NCBI GenBank assembly: GCA_012839295.1
Contig: DUNO01000040.1
Coordinates: 1-45,681 of the forward strand
Direction of reading: 5' to 3'
DNA: 45,681 bases
Source of the DNA: Clostridiales bacterium
Lineage (GTDB): Bacteria > Bacillota > Clostridia > Lachnospirales > Lachnospiraceae
In this document: positions 7,993-17,677 of the stretch, piece by piece
Layout: every line of letters begins with the position of its first letter
Position numbering within the stretch: the first letter of the stretch is position 1
Notes under the pieces: model-generated
Told to the model about the DNA's origin: nothing
The model's database searches: none
The model's input: the letters and a program-made list of their open reading frames with translations, nothing else
Program-made: the position numbers and the translations under genes

Positions 7993-9090
7993 CTATACGT
8001 TAAAACGGAATAATACAACATCCCCGTCCTGTACCACGTATTCCTTTCCTTCGGAGCGTACCAATCCCTTTTCCTTTGCCGCATTAAAATTACCGCATTC
8101 CACCAGGGTATCGTAATTCACAATCTCTGCCCGGATAAAGCCTCTTTCAAAATCGGAATGGATCTTCCCGGCTGCCTGGGGCGCCTTCGTCCCAACCTTG
8201 ATGGTCCAGGCCCTAGTTTCCTTCGGACCTGCAGTCAGGAAGGAAATCAGCCCAAGAATATGGTAGCTGGCCTTTATTAGTTTTTCCAGTCCCGATTCAT
8301 TTAAACCAAGCTCCTCAAGAAACATCTTCTTCTCGTCCTCTTCCAGCTCTGCAATCTCCTGCTCGATCTGGGCACAGATTACGAATACCTCGGAATTCTC
8401 CTGCTCCGCAAATTTACGGACTACCTGGACATATTCATTGCCTGCCCCATCATCCGCCAGATCGCTGTCCACTACATTCGCTGCATAAATTACCGGCTTT
8501 GCTGTCAGCAGGTTATACTCCGAAAGGAGCGCCGCTTCTTCCTCATCCTCTGTCTGGAAGACCTTTGCAAGCTTTCCATCCTCCAGATGGGCCTTTAAGC
8601 GTTCCTGCAGGCTAAGCTCCTTGGCAAGGGCCTTATCATTCTTCGCCCCCTTGGCAGTCCTTGATATCCTCCGCTCGATCATCTCCAGATCCGAGAACAC
8701 CAGCTCAAGATTGATGGTTTCAATATCCCTTAAGGGATCCACCGAACCGTCCACATGGATGACATTAGTGTCCTCAAAGCACCGTACAACATGAACGATG
8801 GCATCCACCTCCCTGATATGGGAAAGGAACTGGTTTCCCAGGCCTTCTCCCTTGGAGGCACCCCGGACCAGTCCGGCAATATCAACAAACTCAATTGCTG
8901 CCGGGACTATTTTCTCCGTATGGTACAGCTCCCCCAGAACCTTTAACCTCTGGTCCGGGACTGCTACAATACCAACATTAGGGTCTATGGTACAGAAGGG
9001 GTAGTTTGCCGATTCCGCTCCTGCCTTAGTCAGTGAATTAAAAAGTGTGCTCTTGCCTACATTGGGCAAGCCTACGATACCTAATTTCAT
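7993..9090 (-). CDS. ychF: Redox-regulated ATPase/GTPase YchF
   Basis: A 365-residue Obg-family P-loop protein (OLA1/YchF) that binds ribosomes and, in studied homologues, prefers ATP. The G1 motif GLPNVGKST, the G3 region DIAGLVRGASKGEGLGN and a C-terminal TGS-like domain (ending in VVQDGDVVLFRFNV) are all present, and the length is normal. The AAGGAAGG site lies 9 bp before the ATG. It follows thiN closely (22 bp), as part of the same transcription unit. Confidence 0.95.
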   Translation of the reverse strand: MKLGIVGLPNVGKSTLFNSLTKAGAESANYPFCTIDPNVGIVAVPDQRLKVLGELYHTEKIVPAAIEFVDIAGLVRGASKGEGLGNQFLSHIREVDAIVHVVRCFEDTNVIHVDGSVDPLRDIETINLELVFSDLEMIERRISRTAKGAKNDKALAKELSLQERLKAHLEDGKLAKVFQTEDEEEAALLSEYNLLTAKPVIYAANVVDSDLADDGAGNEYVQVVRKFAEQENSEVFVICAQIEQEIAELEEDEKKMFLEELGLNESGLEKLIKASYHILGLISFLTAGPKETRAWTIKVGTKAPQAAGKIHSDFERGFIRAEIVNYDTLVECGNFNAAKEKGLVRSEGKEYVVQDGDVVLFRFNV

Positions 9091-9112
9091 CCGTGTATAC
9101 CTTCCTTATTTA

Positions 9113-9769
9113 TTAATCTCTAGTTTCCATTACCAGCAGAATTCCCTCTAAGAACTCAACCTCTCCCAGCTCCCCTGATATTTCATTGCTGATACCAAGG
9201 CTGCTTCCTGCCTCCAGGATAATATGGTCAAGGGGATATTTAAACCCCTTTAAGGTAAGCCCCTTTACTCTTTCCGTAAAAGGCATCAGGGAGACATAGT
9301 CCCCAAACTGCCCGGCTCTTTCTATGGTAAAGCTTTTATTTTTCAAATAGATTTTATTATTGGCATCAACCATGGCTGCCGGAATCCCCAGCTGCATGGG
9401 CAGCAATAAAAGATGGATGTTTGCCAGGACATGGTCCAGTCTTGACCCGGTTCCCCCCACGATCGTTATGGAGGTGGGCTTCTGCATTAGAGCCAGCTCC
9501 AGCGCAATATGGGTATCGGTCTTGTCTTTTTCCCTTGGAAACCTGTGGGTAGGGATCTCTTTCCCTCCATACCGGTCCAGTATCTCTTCCGGGACTGAAT
9601 CAAAATCCCCGACGATATCATCCAGCTTAAGCTTTAACCGGTCTGCGACGGAAAGGCCGCTGTCTGCGGCTATGACCACATGGAACCTTTCCCGCTCCAG
9701 GAGCAGGGACAGGAATTCCTCCTCCGCCCGTCCGCCTGTTATGATTAATACCTTATTTTCCTTCTCCAT
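9113..9769 (-). CDS. thiN: Thiamine pyrophosphokinase
   Basis: A 218-residue cytoplasmic enzyme that pyrophosphorylates thiamine to thiamine diphosphate. The family motifs IAADSGL, GDFDSVP and the TDTHIAL stretch, together with GGTGSRLDH, mark both substrate sites. The start at 9769 is preferred over longer in-frame options because AAGGAAGG stands 5 bp upstream and the family begins at this residue. It overlaps the end of rpe by 17 bp, which suggests coupled translation. The rsgA-rpe-thiN order is common in Firmicutes. No TPP riboswitch was seen. Confidence 0.92.
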   Translation of the reverse strand: MEKENKVLIITGGRAEEEFLSLLLERERFHVVIAADSGLSVADRLKLKLDDIVGDFDSVPEEILDRYGGKEIPTHRFPREKDKTDTHIALELALMQKPTSITIVGGTGSRLDHVLANIHLLLLPMQLGIPAAMVDANNKIYLKNKSFTIERAGQFGDYVSLMPFTERVKGLTLKGFKYPLDHIILEAGSSLGISNEISGELGEVEFLEGILLVMETRD

Positions 9770-10436
9770 GTCTGCCTTCCTTAAATTCTTCGAACTTCCT
9801 CTTAAAGCCGGCAACATTTTCTTCAATATCACCCCGGAATATACAGGTGCCTGCAACGATAACATTGGCACCGGCACTCATGACACGCCCTACATTATCT
9901 ACACTGATGCCTCCGTCTACCTGGATATCGATTTCCTTCCCGGTTTTTTGTATCATTTCCTTCAATGCCACAATTTTAGGAAGTGTCGCCTCAATAAAGG
10001 ACTGGCCCCCAAAGCCGGGATTTACAGTCATAACCAAAACCATGTCAAGCTCCCCGAGGACATACTCTAAGACATTTGCCGGCGTTGCAGGATTTAAGGA
10101 AACTCCCGCCTTTAACCCAAGCTCCTTGATCCTCATGACCGTCCGGTGAAGATGCTTGCAGGCCTCCGCATGGATCGTAATCAGGTCTGCTCCCGCCTCC
10201 TTGAAGGCTTCCACATAGCGGATCGGCTCCTCCACCATCAGATGCACATCAAAAACCAGCTTTGAATTTTTACGGATGGAGGCTATGACAGGCATACCAA
10301 AGCTGATGCTGGGTACGAACATGCCGTCCATAACATCAATATGGAGATACTCTACGCCTGCCTTTTCCAGGCGGCTGATCTGCTCTCCCAGAACAGTAAA
10401 GTCTGCTGCTAAAATCGATGGGGCAAGTTTCATCAT
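9753..10436 (-). CDS. rpe: Ribulose-phosphate 3-epimerase
   Basis: A 227-residue TIM-barrel metalloenzyme that interconverts ribulose 5-phosphate and xylulose 5-phosphate in the pentose phosphate pathway. The first strand LAPSILAADF, the metal-ligand stretches HIDVMDG and DVHLM, MTVNPGFGGQ and QVDGGI are all typical. The ATG pair at 10433-10436 follows AAAGGGATTTGAG; longer in-frame starts lack family similarity. Complete and of normal size. Confidence 0.95.
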   Translation of the reverse strand: MMKLAPSILAADFTVLGEQISRLEKAGVEYLHIDVMDGMFVPSISFGMPVIASIRKNSKLVFDVHLMVEEPIRYVEAFKEAGADLITIHAEACKHLHRTVMRIKELGLKAGVSLNPATPANVLEYVLGELDMVLVMTVNPGFGGQSFIEATLPKIVALKEMIQKTGKEIDIQVDGGISVDNVGRVMSAGANVIVAGTCIFRGDIEENVAGFKRKFEEFKEGRHGEGK

Positions 10437-10512
10437 CTCAAATCCCTTTCCTTTCCCAGGGCGCATCAAACCACACCCTTAACAGTCTGCCATATATAAT
10501 ACATGAATAATC

Positions 10513-10612
10513 CTCCGCCTTAAGCGGAGGTAATATATACCCTATTTCTTTTTTATACCGTAAGTTCTTTATACCGTATCTTGGCAGATAATTGGGAAAT
10601 TCGCAATTATCT
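10513..10612 (-). other. Two inverted repeats in the rsgA-rpe gap
   Basis: The 191-bp gap between rsgA and rpe holds two stems: AGATAATTG/CAATTATCT (10586-10612) and CCTCCGC/GCGGAGG (10513-10531). Neither is followed by a clear T-run on the minus strand, so they may be processing or weak attenuation hairpins. A 60-codon open frame across the gap has no ribosome binding site and no recognisable similarity. Confidence 0.45.
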
Positions 10613-10627
10613 TCTATCACTTACGGC

Positions 10628-11509
10628 TTAATAACGCTTTTTATCCTTCAATTCATTATACAGGACGACATAATTCCCATAACGGATTTTACTGATTTTT
10701 TCATCCGCCAGCGCCTGCTTCACGGCACAGCCAGGTTCATTCAGATGGCTGCAGCCGCCAAAGCGGCAGCCTTCCTCATATTCCTTAAATTCCGTGAAAT
10801 AAGATTTCAGCTCCTCCTTCTCTATCTCATTAATATATAAGGAGCTAAAGCCGGGGGTATCCATCACATAGGTATCCTGTTCCACATAAATCAGCTCTGA
10901 ATGCCTTGTCGTATGCTTCCCCCTCTTGATCTTACTGCTGACATTTCCTGTTTCCATCCTTGCTTCCGGCTGGAGCAGGTTGATAAAGGTTGATTTGCCG
11001 ACGCCGGAAGGTCCTGCCAGCACGGTAGTTTTTCCCTTCAGCATTTCCCTGAGCCCTAAGATTCCATCCTGGCGCCGCAGGCTGGTAAAAACCACCTGGT
11101 ACCCGCACAGCCGGTAGGTCTCCTCTAATAGGGCAAGCTCCTTCTCATCCGCAATATCCATCTTATTGAAGCATACCACCGTATCCAGCTTTTGCTTCTG
11201 CATCATGATCAAAAAACGGTCCAAAAGGTTCAGGTTCGGATCAGGCTCCGCTGCCGCAAATATAACCATGGCCTGGTCCACATTCGCAACAGCCGGTCTG
11301 ATCAGTTCATTCTTCCTCGGTAAAATCCCGGAGATGGTGCCACAGCCTTCGGGTTGATTATCGGTATCAATCAGGACATCATCACCCACCAGGGGCTTAA
11401 TATTCTGATTACGGAAAATCCCTTTTGCCTTACATTCATAAATATTGTCATCCATTGGTACATGAACATAATAAAATCCAGCAATTCCCTTGATAATCTT
11501 CCCTTTCAA
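10628..11509 (-). CDS. rsgA: Ribosome small subunit-dependent GTPase A
   Basis: A 293-residue circularly permuted GTPase that acts in late 30S subunit maturation. An OB-fold N-terminus is followed by motifs in permuted order: G4 FNKMD, G1 GPSGVGKST, then G3 DTPG. A C-terminal zinc knuckle follows, with Cys and His in CRFGGCSHLNEPGCAV. The start is taken as TTG at 11509, because GGAGG sits 6 bp before it, inside the last codons of prkC; translation is therefore probably coupled to the kinase gene. The longer frame to 11530 has no ribosome binding site. A decayed second copy of the C-terminal region lies at 40095. Confidence 0.94.
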   Translation of the reverse strand: MKGKIIKGIAGFYYVHVPMDDNIYECKAKGIFRNQNIKPLVGDDVLIDTDNQPEGCGTISGILPRKNELIRPAVANVDQAMVIFAAAEPDPNLNLLDRFLIMMQKQKLDTVVCFNKMDIADEKELALLEETYRLCGYQVVFTSLRRQDGILGLREMLKGKTTVLAGPSGVGKSTFINLLQPEARMETGNVSSKIKRGKHTTRHSELIYVEQDTYVMDTPGFSSLYINEIEKEELKSYFTEFKEYEEGCRFGGCSHLNEPGCAVKQALADEKISKIRYGNYVVLYNELKDKKRY

Positions 11510-11510
11510 G

Positions 11511-13601
11511 CTAACCCTCCACAGGCACAAATTTCACGCTCCAGGTCGCTTCATTGGACTCACCCGGAACAATATATACTTCACCGTCAACATACATTTT
11601 CACAATACCCGTACCTCCACTATTACTGTCAACGGGGATCGAGAACGGAAAATCATCCGATGTCAGGAAATCACTATAGATCTCATATCCTGGCTCCCCG
11701 TCCTTCTCTAATTCAAGGGTGATCTCAGCCGTCTGACCCGGGCCATAGCCCTCCAGGGGATTTACATCAATAGTAACCTGCCCGACATAACTCCTCGCAT
11801 TCGTAGCGCCCTGGTTAATCGTAATATCAATGGCAGTACCGCTTGCAATCTTTTCACCTACGGAATAATTCTGGTAAATTACCTGGCCTACCGCATAGAT
11901 ATCTGAGGAATCATAGGATACGGAGCCTTTTTTAAGACCTGCACCCTTTAAAGCAGCTTCTGCCTCTTTCTCTGTCATTCCGAGCAAACTGGGTACCGTA
12001 ACATTCTGGGGTCCATTGCTGACATATACCGTAACTGAATCCCCGGCGGTAACCATGGTTCCACGCTCAGGTAAGGTATTGATTACCTTGCCGGCCTCTA
12101 CCTCGTCATTGTATGGATATTCATGTGTAAGGTTTAATCCTTTTTCCACCAGCTTTTTATCTGCCTGTGCCTCTGTCAAGCCATAGACATCCGGCACCGG
12201 AATGGATTCTTTGCCGGTGCTGATGGTCAGTATGACACTTTCACCCGGCAGCATATTGTTCCCTGCGTCCGGATACTGCTTCATAACAACCCCTGCCTCA
12301 TAGGTATCGGAAAAGTCCTCGTCAAATTCGATGAACACATCCCTATCCTTTGATTCCAGAATCGCCTTTGCATCCTCTTTTTTATATCCGAGTACCGACG
12401 GCATAGCATAGGTTTCTCCGGTACCGGTGACGGTAGGTGATACCCCATCGGTAGGCATTACAGTTACTGTCGGAGTAGGTGCTGCTCCTCCATCTCCCCT
12501 GGCATTATTCGATATAAACCAGATGATGGCCGCAATAATTGCGATAACAATTAAGGCACTGACACCAACCGTCAGCCATACGAATACCTTTTCCACCTTT
12601 GCGTCCACCGTATCCAGCTCTTCGTCCTCATCCTCATCAAACTTTCCTGGGGTAAGGTTCCTCGTGGCACGCAGGTCATCCTGAGGATAAGCGCCGCTCT
12701 TTATTTTACTTAAATCATCGGAGATATTAATAGTTGGTGAATCCGTGGCAGAAAATGCCGGAATCTGGACGAAATCTCCGTCCGGATTGGTAATCGCCTT
12801 CTTTAAGTCAGAAATCAGCTCAGAAGCAGTATGGTATCTGCGCTCCGGCCTCTTCTGCATACATTTCTGGACAATTTTATCCACACTGACAGGAATCTCC
12901 GGATCCAGTTCGCGCAGCGGCATAGCCTCTCCCTGTATATGGAGCAGGGCGACGGAAACCGTATTGTCACCGGCAAAGGGTACCTTTCCCGATAACATTT
13001 CATACAGGGTCACACCCAGGGAATAGATATCACTTTTTTCATCGCTGTAGCCGCCCCTGGCCTGTTCCGGGGACAGATAATGCACGGAGCCCATTGCATT
13101 AGAAGTAATCGTATTCGAGGTTGTAGCCTTCGCAATACCAAAATCTGTAACTTTCACTTTTCCATCTCTGGAAATAATTATGTTCTGGGGCTTTATATCC
13201 CTATGAATAATATGGTTGTCATGGGCAGCTTCCATACCCTGGGCAATCTGGATTGCAATTCCCACTGCCTCCTTGATCTCAAGCTTACCCTTTCTTTCAA
13301 TGAAACGCTTTAGGGTGATACCCTCCACTAACTCCATTACAATATAATGTAAACCATTGTCATCCCCAACATCATAGACATTTACGATATTCGGATGGGA
13401 TAATCCGGCTGCCGACTGAGCTTCCCCCCTGAACTTATTGACAAAACTCTTATCACTGGAATATTCCGGCTTTAGTACCTTTATCGCCACAAAACGATTC
13501 AGTCTCTGGTCTCTGGCCTTGTATACATCAGCCATACCGCCTGAACCCACTTTATCAATAACTTCATAGCGATCGCTGATAATCATACCTGGTTTCAACA
13601 T
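11511..13601 (-). CDS. prkC: PASTA-domain Ser/Thr protein kinase
   Basis: A 696-residue membrane kinase that senses muropeptides or lipid II and phosphorylates growth, wall and translation proteins. The cytoplasmic kinase domain (about residues 8-265) has GSGGMADVYKA, the lysine in VAIKVLK, HRDIKPQN and DFG. A membrane segment follows at about 345-370, then three PASTA domains (about 395-595) and an extra beta-rich C-terminal domain of about 100 residues. The ATG at 13601 is preferred over the GTG at 13613, because that GTG is itself part of the GAGGTG ribosome binding site. It pairs with the phosphatase gene prpC, 76 bp upstream. Confidence 0.96.
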   Translation of the reverse strand: MLKPGMIISDRYEVIDKVGSGGMADVYKARDQRLNRFVAIKVLKPEYSSDKSFVNKFRGEAQSAAGLSHPNIVNVYDVGDDNGLHYIVMELVEGITLKRFIERKGKLEIKEAVGIAIQIAQGMEAAHDNHIIHRDIKPQNIIISRDGKVKVTDFGIAKATTSNTITSNAMGSVHYLSPEQARGGYSDEKSDIYSLGVTLYEMLSGKVPFAGDNTVSVALLHIQGEAMPLRELDPEIPVSVDKIVQKCMQKRPERRYHTASELISDLKKAITNPDGDFVQIPAFSATDSPTINISDDLSKIKSGAYPQDDLRATRNLTPGKFDEDEDEELDTVDAKVEKVFVWLTVGVSALIVIAIIAAIIWFISNNARGDGGAAPTPTVTVMPTDGVSPTVTGTGETYAMPSVLGYKKEDAKAILESKDRDVFIEFDEDFSDTYEAGVVMKQYPDAGNNMLPGESVILTISTGKESIPVPDVYGLTEAQADKKLVEKGLNLTHEYPYNDEVEAGKVINTLPERGTMVTAGDSVTVYVSNGPQNVTVPSLLGMTEKEAEAALKGAGLKKGSVSYDSSDIYAVGQVIYQNYSVGEKIASGTAIDITINQGATNARSYVGQVTIDVNPLEGYGPGQTAEITLELEKDGEPGYEIYSDFLTSDDFPFSIPVDSNSGGTGIVKMYVDGEVYIVPGESNEATWSVKFVPVEG

Positions 13602-13677
13602 TTTTTTGTTCACCTCTTTTTCATAGTTAACTTACCTGATGCCGCCCGGCAGCGGGGGCCATATCCGGAGAATAATT

Positions 13678-14397
13678 TCACACTTTAACAATAATTATGG
13701 CGATATTGTCCTTTCCGCCATTCTGGTTCGCATATTTAACTAAGGTTGCTGCCGCAGTCTCCAGGTCTTCGTTCTCCCTGATGATCTGCTCAATCGTCTC
13801 GTCCTCCAACATATTTGTCAGACCGTCCGAGCACATAAGTACAATGTCCCCCTCTTCCAAGCCGACTTCAAAAAAGTCCGGCTCGACTTCCTCATTCGCC
13901 CCCAAGGCTCTGGTAATAATATTCTTATTTGGATGAACCCGCGCTTCGCTGCGCTCTATCTCACCGGTCTTTACCATCGCTTCAACCAGGCTGTGGTCCT
14001 CCGTAATCTGCTTCATATCTTTACCAATGACATAAAGCCTGCTGTCACCAATATTGGCAACATACATTTCGTGTCCAAATATAGTAGCCACCACAAAAGT
14101 GGTCCCCATACCCTCTAAATCAATTTGCTCCTGCGCTTTACTCAGCAGTGCTTCATTTGTTTTGGCCAAGGCATATTTGATAGCCGAGACCGGTGTAGTC
14201 ATATCGCTCTCTTCTATCTTTTGTCTAAAAAATTCCACACAGAATCTTGAAGCATAGTCACCCGCATTATGTCCGCCCATGCCGTCCGCCACAACAAATA
14301 AATTCGGCAATATTCCAACGGCCGTCTCACTGCAATAAACATAATCCTGGTTTATCCTCCGTCGCTCTCCAATATCAGTTATTGAAAATGCTTTCAA
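13678..14397 (-). CDS. prpC: PP2C-type Ser/Thr phosphatase
   Basis: A 239-residue cytoplasmic metal-dependent phosphatase that reverses PrkC phosphorylation. The metal-site motifs VVADGMGGHNAGD, NIGDSR, MCSDGLT and GGKDNI are all present. The start is TTG at 14397, preceded at 7 bp by AGGAGG; starting there gives the usual family N-terminus MKAFSITDIG-type. The prpC-prkC-rsgA order is the standard Firmicute arrangement and implies co-transcription. Confidence 0.95.
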   Translation of the reverse strand: MKAFSITDIGERRRINQDYVYCSETAVGILPNLFVVADGMGGHNAGDYASRFCVEFFRQKIEESDMTTPVSAIKYALAKTNEALLSKAQEQIDLEGMGTTFVVATIFGHEMYVANIGDSRLYVIGKDMKQITEDHSLVEAMVKTGEIERSEARVHPNKNIITRALGANEEVEPDFFEVGLEEGDIVLMCSDGLTNMLEDETIEQIIRENEDLETAAATLVKYANQNGGKDNIAIIIVKV

Positions 14398-14424
14398 GCC
14401 TGCACCTCCTAGTTTTCGCAACCG

Positions 14425-15468
14425 TTAAAGACCTGTTTTATCAATATAGCTCTTCCTCAGTTGCCCACAGGCAGCGTCAATATCCGCGCCCATTTCTCTT
14501 CTTATAGTAACATTAATTCTGTATTTTTCAAGTATAAATTTAAATTTTTGTATATTTTCGCTCCCCGATTTCCTGTAATTCCGCTCTTTTATTGGGTTGA
14601 CAGGAATCAGATTTATGTGGCAATTGATACCCTTTACCAGCCTTGCCAGCTCCTTCGCATGCTCTTCCTTATCATTTACTCCATCCACTAAGCTGTATTC
14701 AAAGGTAAGCCTCCTGCCCGTCCTTTCATAGTAGTGCCGGAAGGCCTCCATTACTTCCTCAAGGCCGTATTTTGCCGCTACCGGCATCATGGATTTTCTG
14801 ATCTCATTATTTGGTGCATGTAAGGAAAGTGCCAGGGTTACCGGAAGCCTCTCCTCGGCAAAGGCACGGATTTTATCCGGTATCCCGCAGGTTGATACCG
14901 TAATGTTCCTTGCGCTGATATTCAAACCCTTGGGATCTGTGGCCAGCCTGAGGAAGCGGATTAAATGATCATAATTATCCAAGGGTTCACCGGTTCCCAT
15001 TACCACGATATTGGATACCCTCTCCCCCGACAAGGTCTGGATCCGGTAAATCTGGTCCAGCATCTCAGAAGGCAGGAGGTCCCGCTCCTTACCGCCTATG
15101 GCAGATGCGCAGAACTTACATCCCATTCTGCATCCGACCTGGGAGGAAATACAGACGCTGTTCCCATGATGATATTTCATAAGGACGCTTTCTATCACCC
15201 TGTCATCCATTAGACGGAATAAATATTTTATGGTTCCATCCGAAGCAGAATGCAGGGAATCGACCTCCTCAAGTGCGGTTAGAAAATACCTTTCCCTCAA
15301 GCTTTCCCTTAGCTCCTTTGACAGGTTGGTCATCTCCCCAAAGCCGGCTGCCAGCTTAACATGGAGCCATTCATATACCTGCTTGGCGCGGAAGGCGGGA
15401 AGGCCAAGGCTTTTTAATTCACTTTCCAGTTCTTCAAAATACAAGGATTTGATATCTATTTTATCCAT
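14425..15468 (-). CDS. rlmN: 23S rRNA/tRNA (adenine-C2)-methyltransferase RlmN
   Basis: A 347-residue radical-SAM enzyme that forms 2-methyladenosine at A2503 of 23S rRNA and A37 of some tRNAs. The iron-sulfur ligands are the three cysteines in CRMGCKFC. GTGEPLDNYD and the late STCGIPDKI and C-terminal Cys (in AACGQL) correspond to the SAM site and the resolving cysteine. The length is normal. It lies 28 bp upstream of prpC and 27 bp after rsmB in the same operon. Confidence 0.96.
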   Translation of the reverse strand: MDKIDIKSLYFEELESELKSLGLPAFRAKQVYEWLHVKLAAGFGEMTNLSKELRESLRERYFLTALEEVDSLHSASDGTIKYLFRLMDDRVIESVLMKYHHGNSVCISSQVGCRMGCKFCASAIGGKERDLLPSEMLDQIYRIQTLSGERVSNIVVMGTGEPLDNYDHLIRFLRLATDPKGLNISARNITVSTCGIPDKIRAFAEERLPVTLALSLHAPNNEIRKSMMPVAAKYGLEEVMEAFRHYYERTGRRLTFEYSLVDGVNDKEEHAKELARLVKGINCHINLIPVNPIKERNYRKSGSENIQKFKFILEKYRINVTIRREMGADIDAACGQLRKSYIDKTGL

Positions 15469-15495
15469 ACTTATTACATTGCCTTTCCTGCCGGC

Positions 15496-16872
15496 TTAAT
15501 GTCTGATCTGCCAAGCTTCTAACTTTATCTTACGGAATTTTGAAATAAAGAAGCCGTCCGTATCATGGATTCCCGGAATCAGCTGCAGGTATCCTTCTTT
15601 CGTAGTTTCACTGCACAGCTTGTCCGGAAGATAATCATCCAGGCTTTCCGGACGCAGCTTGAGGCTTTCCATGATCCATTCCCTGTTTCCCTGGTTTTCT
15701 TCCTTGTTGACGGTACAGGTGCTGAAGATCAATACTCCATCTTCCTTCACATAATTTTGCGCGGTCTCTAAAATACTTCTTTGTAACCCCACTAGCTCCT
15801 TAAGCTGGCTTTCATTTAATTTATATTTTATATCCGACTTCTTACCAAGGACTCCCAGGCCGCTGCAGGGCAGGTCACAGATCACAACATCCGCCTTACC
15901 TGTAACCGATTCATCGGGCAGGGTTGCATCCCATACCTTTGTTTCAACATTATCAAAGCCCATCCGCCGGATATTATCCTCGATCAGCTTTGTTTTATAA
16001 GCAGTAAGATCCCTTGCGGATACCCTGTTCGCCGATTCAGCCGCATGCAGGGCTTTACCGCCCGGTGCAGCACAGACATCCACAACAAAATCCGTGTTTT
16101 TTATTCCTGCAACCTGGCAAACCAGCATTGAACTCACATCCTGGACCGTAAAGCTGCCGTCCTGGAAGGAGGCCAACTTCTCCAGATAATCAAAATCCGT
16201 GATTTTAAAGGCATAGTCCAGATATTCATTTTCATGGACGGTAACTCCCTCCATTAATAAAAGCTGCCTTAATTGCTGCGGACTGACCTTTTTTCTATTA
16301 CAACGGATTGTCAGCTCATTTTCCTTCAGGGATGCCTTTAGCATGCCCTGGACCTGGGAAAACTCATATTGCTTTAGCAGCTCTTCCACCAGCCATTTGG
16401 GGAAGGAATATACCACCTCAAGATATTTTGTCGGGTTATCCGCCTGATCCGGGTATTCCACCTGGTCCAGGCTCCTATTAATACTGCGCAGCACCCCGTT
16501 AACAAAGCCGGACAAACCGGAGAAGCCACGCTTTTTTGCTATCTTAACTGCTTCATTGCAAACCGCGCTGGCGGGAACCTGGTCCATGGACTGCAGCTGG
16601 TATACGCTCAGCCGGAGCAGGTTACGGATCAGGGGCTTCATCCTTTTTACAGGAACCTTTGAAAATTGGTTGATAATATAGTCCAGCTTCAAGTAGCTTT
16701 TAACAGTCCCCTGGAACAATCTTGAGATGAATGCCCGCTGCTGCTTATCCAAGTTCTGATTCATCTTTAAGGTCCGGTTCAAGACCCTATGGCTGTACTC
16801 ATCCCCTTCAATCACTTCCAGAAGCATATCCAGGACGATTTCCCTTTCCATTTTCCCTGCCTGATCAGTCAC
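15496..16872 (-). CDS. rsmB: 16S rRNA (cytosine967-C5)-methyltransferase
   Basis: A 458-residue SAM enzyme (Sun/RsmB) with an N-terminal NusB-like RNA-binding domain (about residues 1-140) and a C-terminal methyltransferase domain. SAM site: CAAPGGKALH; catalytic region: CDLPCSGLG, with the second conserved Cys in STCTVNKEEN. The GTG at 16872 is chosen over a TTG five codons earlier, because the GGAGG overlaps that TTG and lies 8 bp before the GTG. It overlaps the end of the upstream peptidase gene by 8 bp. Confidence 0.93.
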   Translation of the reverse strand: MTDQAGKMEREIVLDMLLEVIEGDEYSHRVLNRTLKMNQNLDKQQRAFISRLFQGTVKSYLKLDYIINQFSKVPVKRMKPLIRNLLRLSVYQLQSMDQVPASAVCNEAVKIAKKRGFSGLSGFVNGVLRSINRSLDQVEYPDQADNPTKYLEVVYSFPKWLVEELLKQYEFSQVQGMLKASLKENELTIRCNRKKVSPQQLRQLLLMEGVTVHENEYLDYAFKITDFDYLEKLASFQDGSFTVQDVSSMLVCQVAGIKNTDFVVDVCAAPGGKALHAAESANRVSARDLTAYKTKLIEDNIRRMGFDNVETKVWDATLPDESVTGKADVVICDLPCSGLGVLGKKSDIKYKLNESQLKELVGLQRSILETAQNYVKEDGVLIFSTCTVNKEENQGNREWIMESLKLRPESLDDYLPDKLCSETTKEGYLQLIPGIHDTDGFFISKFRKIKLEAWQIRH

Positions 16873-17575
16873 GCCGCCTTCCTCCAAATAATAGGATTAA
16901 TCTCAGCAGCTGTAATATCATGGCTGCTGCAGACGCAACATAGGTCAAAGCCGCCGCATCAAGGACCTTTTTCGACTGGCCAAGCTCATCACCATATAAA
17001 ATTCCGGTTTCACTCAGCCTGGCAATCGCCCTTTTCGAGGCGTTGAACTCCACTGGGAGCGTAATCAGCTGGAACAACACCGCCACTGAAAACAGTATAA
17101 TGCCAAGATTCACCAGGAACTCATTATAGCCCATCAAGACACCGAGAATGATCACCGGCCAGGCCGCCATAGAACCGATATTGGCGACGGGCACCAGGGT
17201 ACTCCGCAGCGCTAAGGGGGCATAGGCATTCTGGTGCTGGATTGCATGTCCGCATTCATGGGCTGCTACGCCTACCGCCGCCAGGGAGCTGCTCCCATAG
17301 ACTGATTCCGACAGCCTGAGCACCTTACTTCTGGGATCATAATGATCCGTCAGATTTCCTGTGACCGCCTGGACCTGCACATCATAGATGCCCGATTCCT
17401 GCAGGATCCTCTCCGCCGCCTGGGCACCTGTAATCCCCATCCGGTTCCTTACCTTCGAATATTTTGCAAAGGTAGACTTCACTTTAGCGGACGCCGCCAG
17501 GGTAATAACAATACCAATTAAAACCAACAGATAGGTCTTATCAAAATAAGGATAATAACCATAACCGTAACCCAT
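16865..17575 (-). CDS. yugP: Membrane zinc metallopeptidase, YugP family
   Basis: A 236-residue membrane protein with the zinc-protease motif HECGH (in AAHECGHAIQH). A membrane segment lies near the N-terminus (LLVLIGIVITLAA) and three more follow the active site. Its physiological substrate is not established in the family. The ATG at 17575 is chosen because TGGAGG precedes it; the longer frame has no site and no family similarity. The position between fmt and rsmB is conserved in Clostridia. Confidence 0.88.
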   Translation of the reverse strand: MGYGYGYYPYFDKTYLLVLIGIVITLAASAKVKSTFAKYSKVRNRMGITGAQAAERILQESGIYDVQVQAVTGNLTDHYDPRSKVLRLSESVYGSSSLAAVGVAAHECGHAIQHQNAYAPLALRSTLVPVANIGSMAAWPVIILGVLMGYNEFLVNLGIILFSVAVLFQLITLPVEFNASKRAIARLSETGILYGDELGQSKKVLDAAALTYVASAAAMILQLLRLILLFGGRRRD

Positions 17576-17677
17576 AACTAACCTCCATTCTGTCAAAACG
17601 CCATAATTTCTGGCACTAGCAAAACAGTTGCAAAGCGGACTGTAAATCAATCCACTCATCACCTGATAACACCAAGG

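Noticed and set aside
9113-9769. TPP riboswitch for thiN
   Set aside because: thiN overlaps rpe, so there is no leader to hold one.
10438-10620. 60-codon minus-strand frame in the rsgA-rpe gap
   Set aside because: It crosses two inverted repeats, has no ribosome binding site and no recognisable domain.
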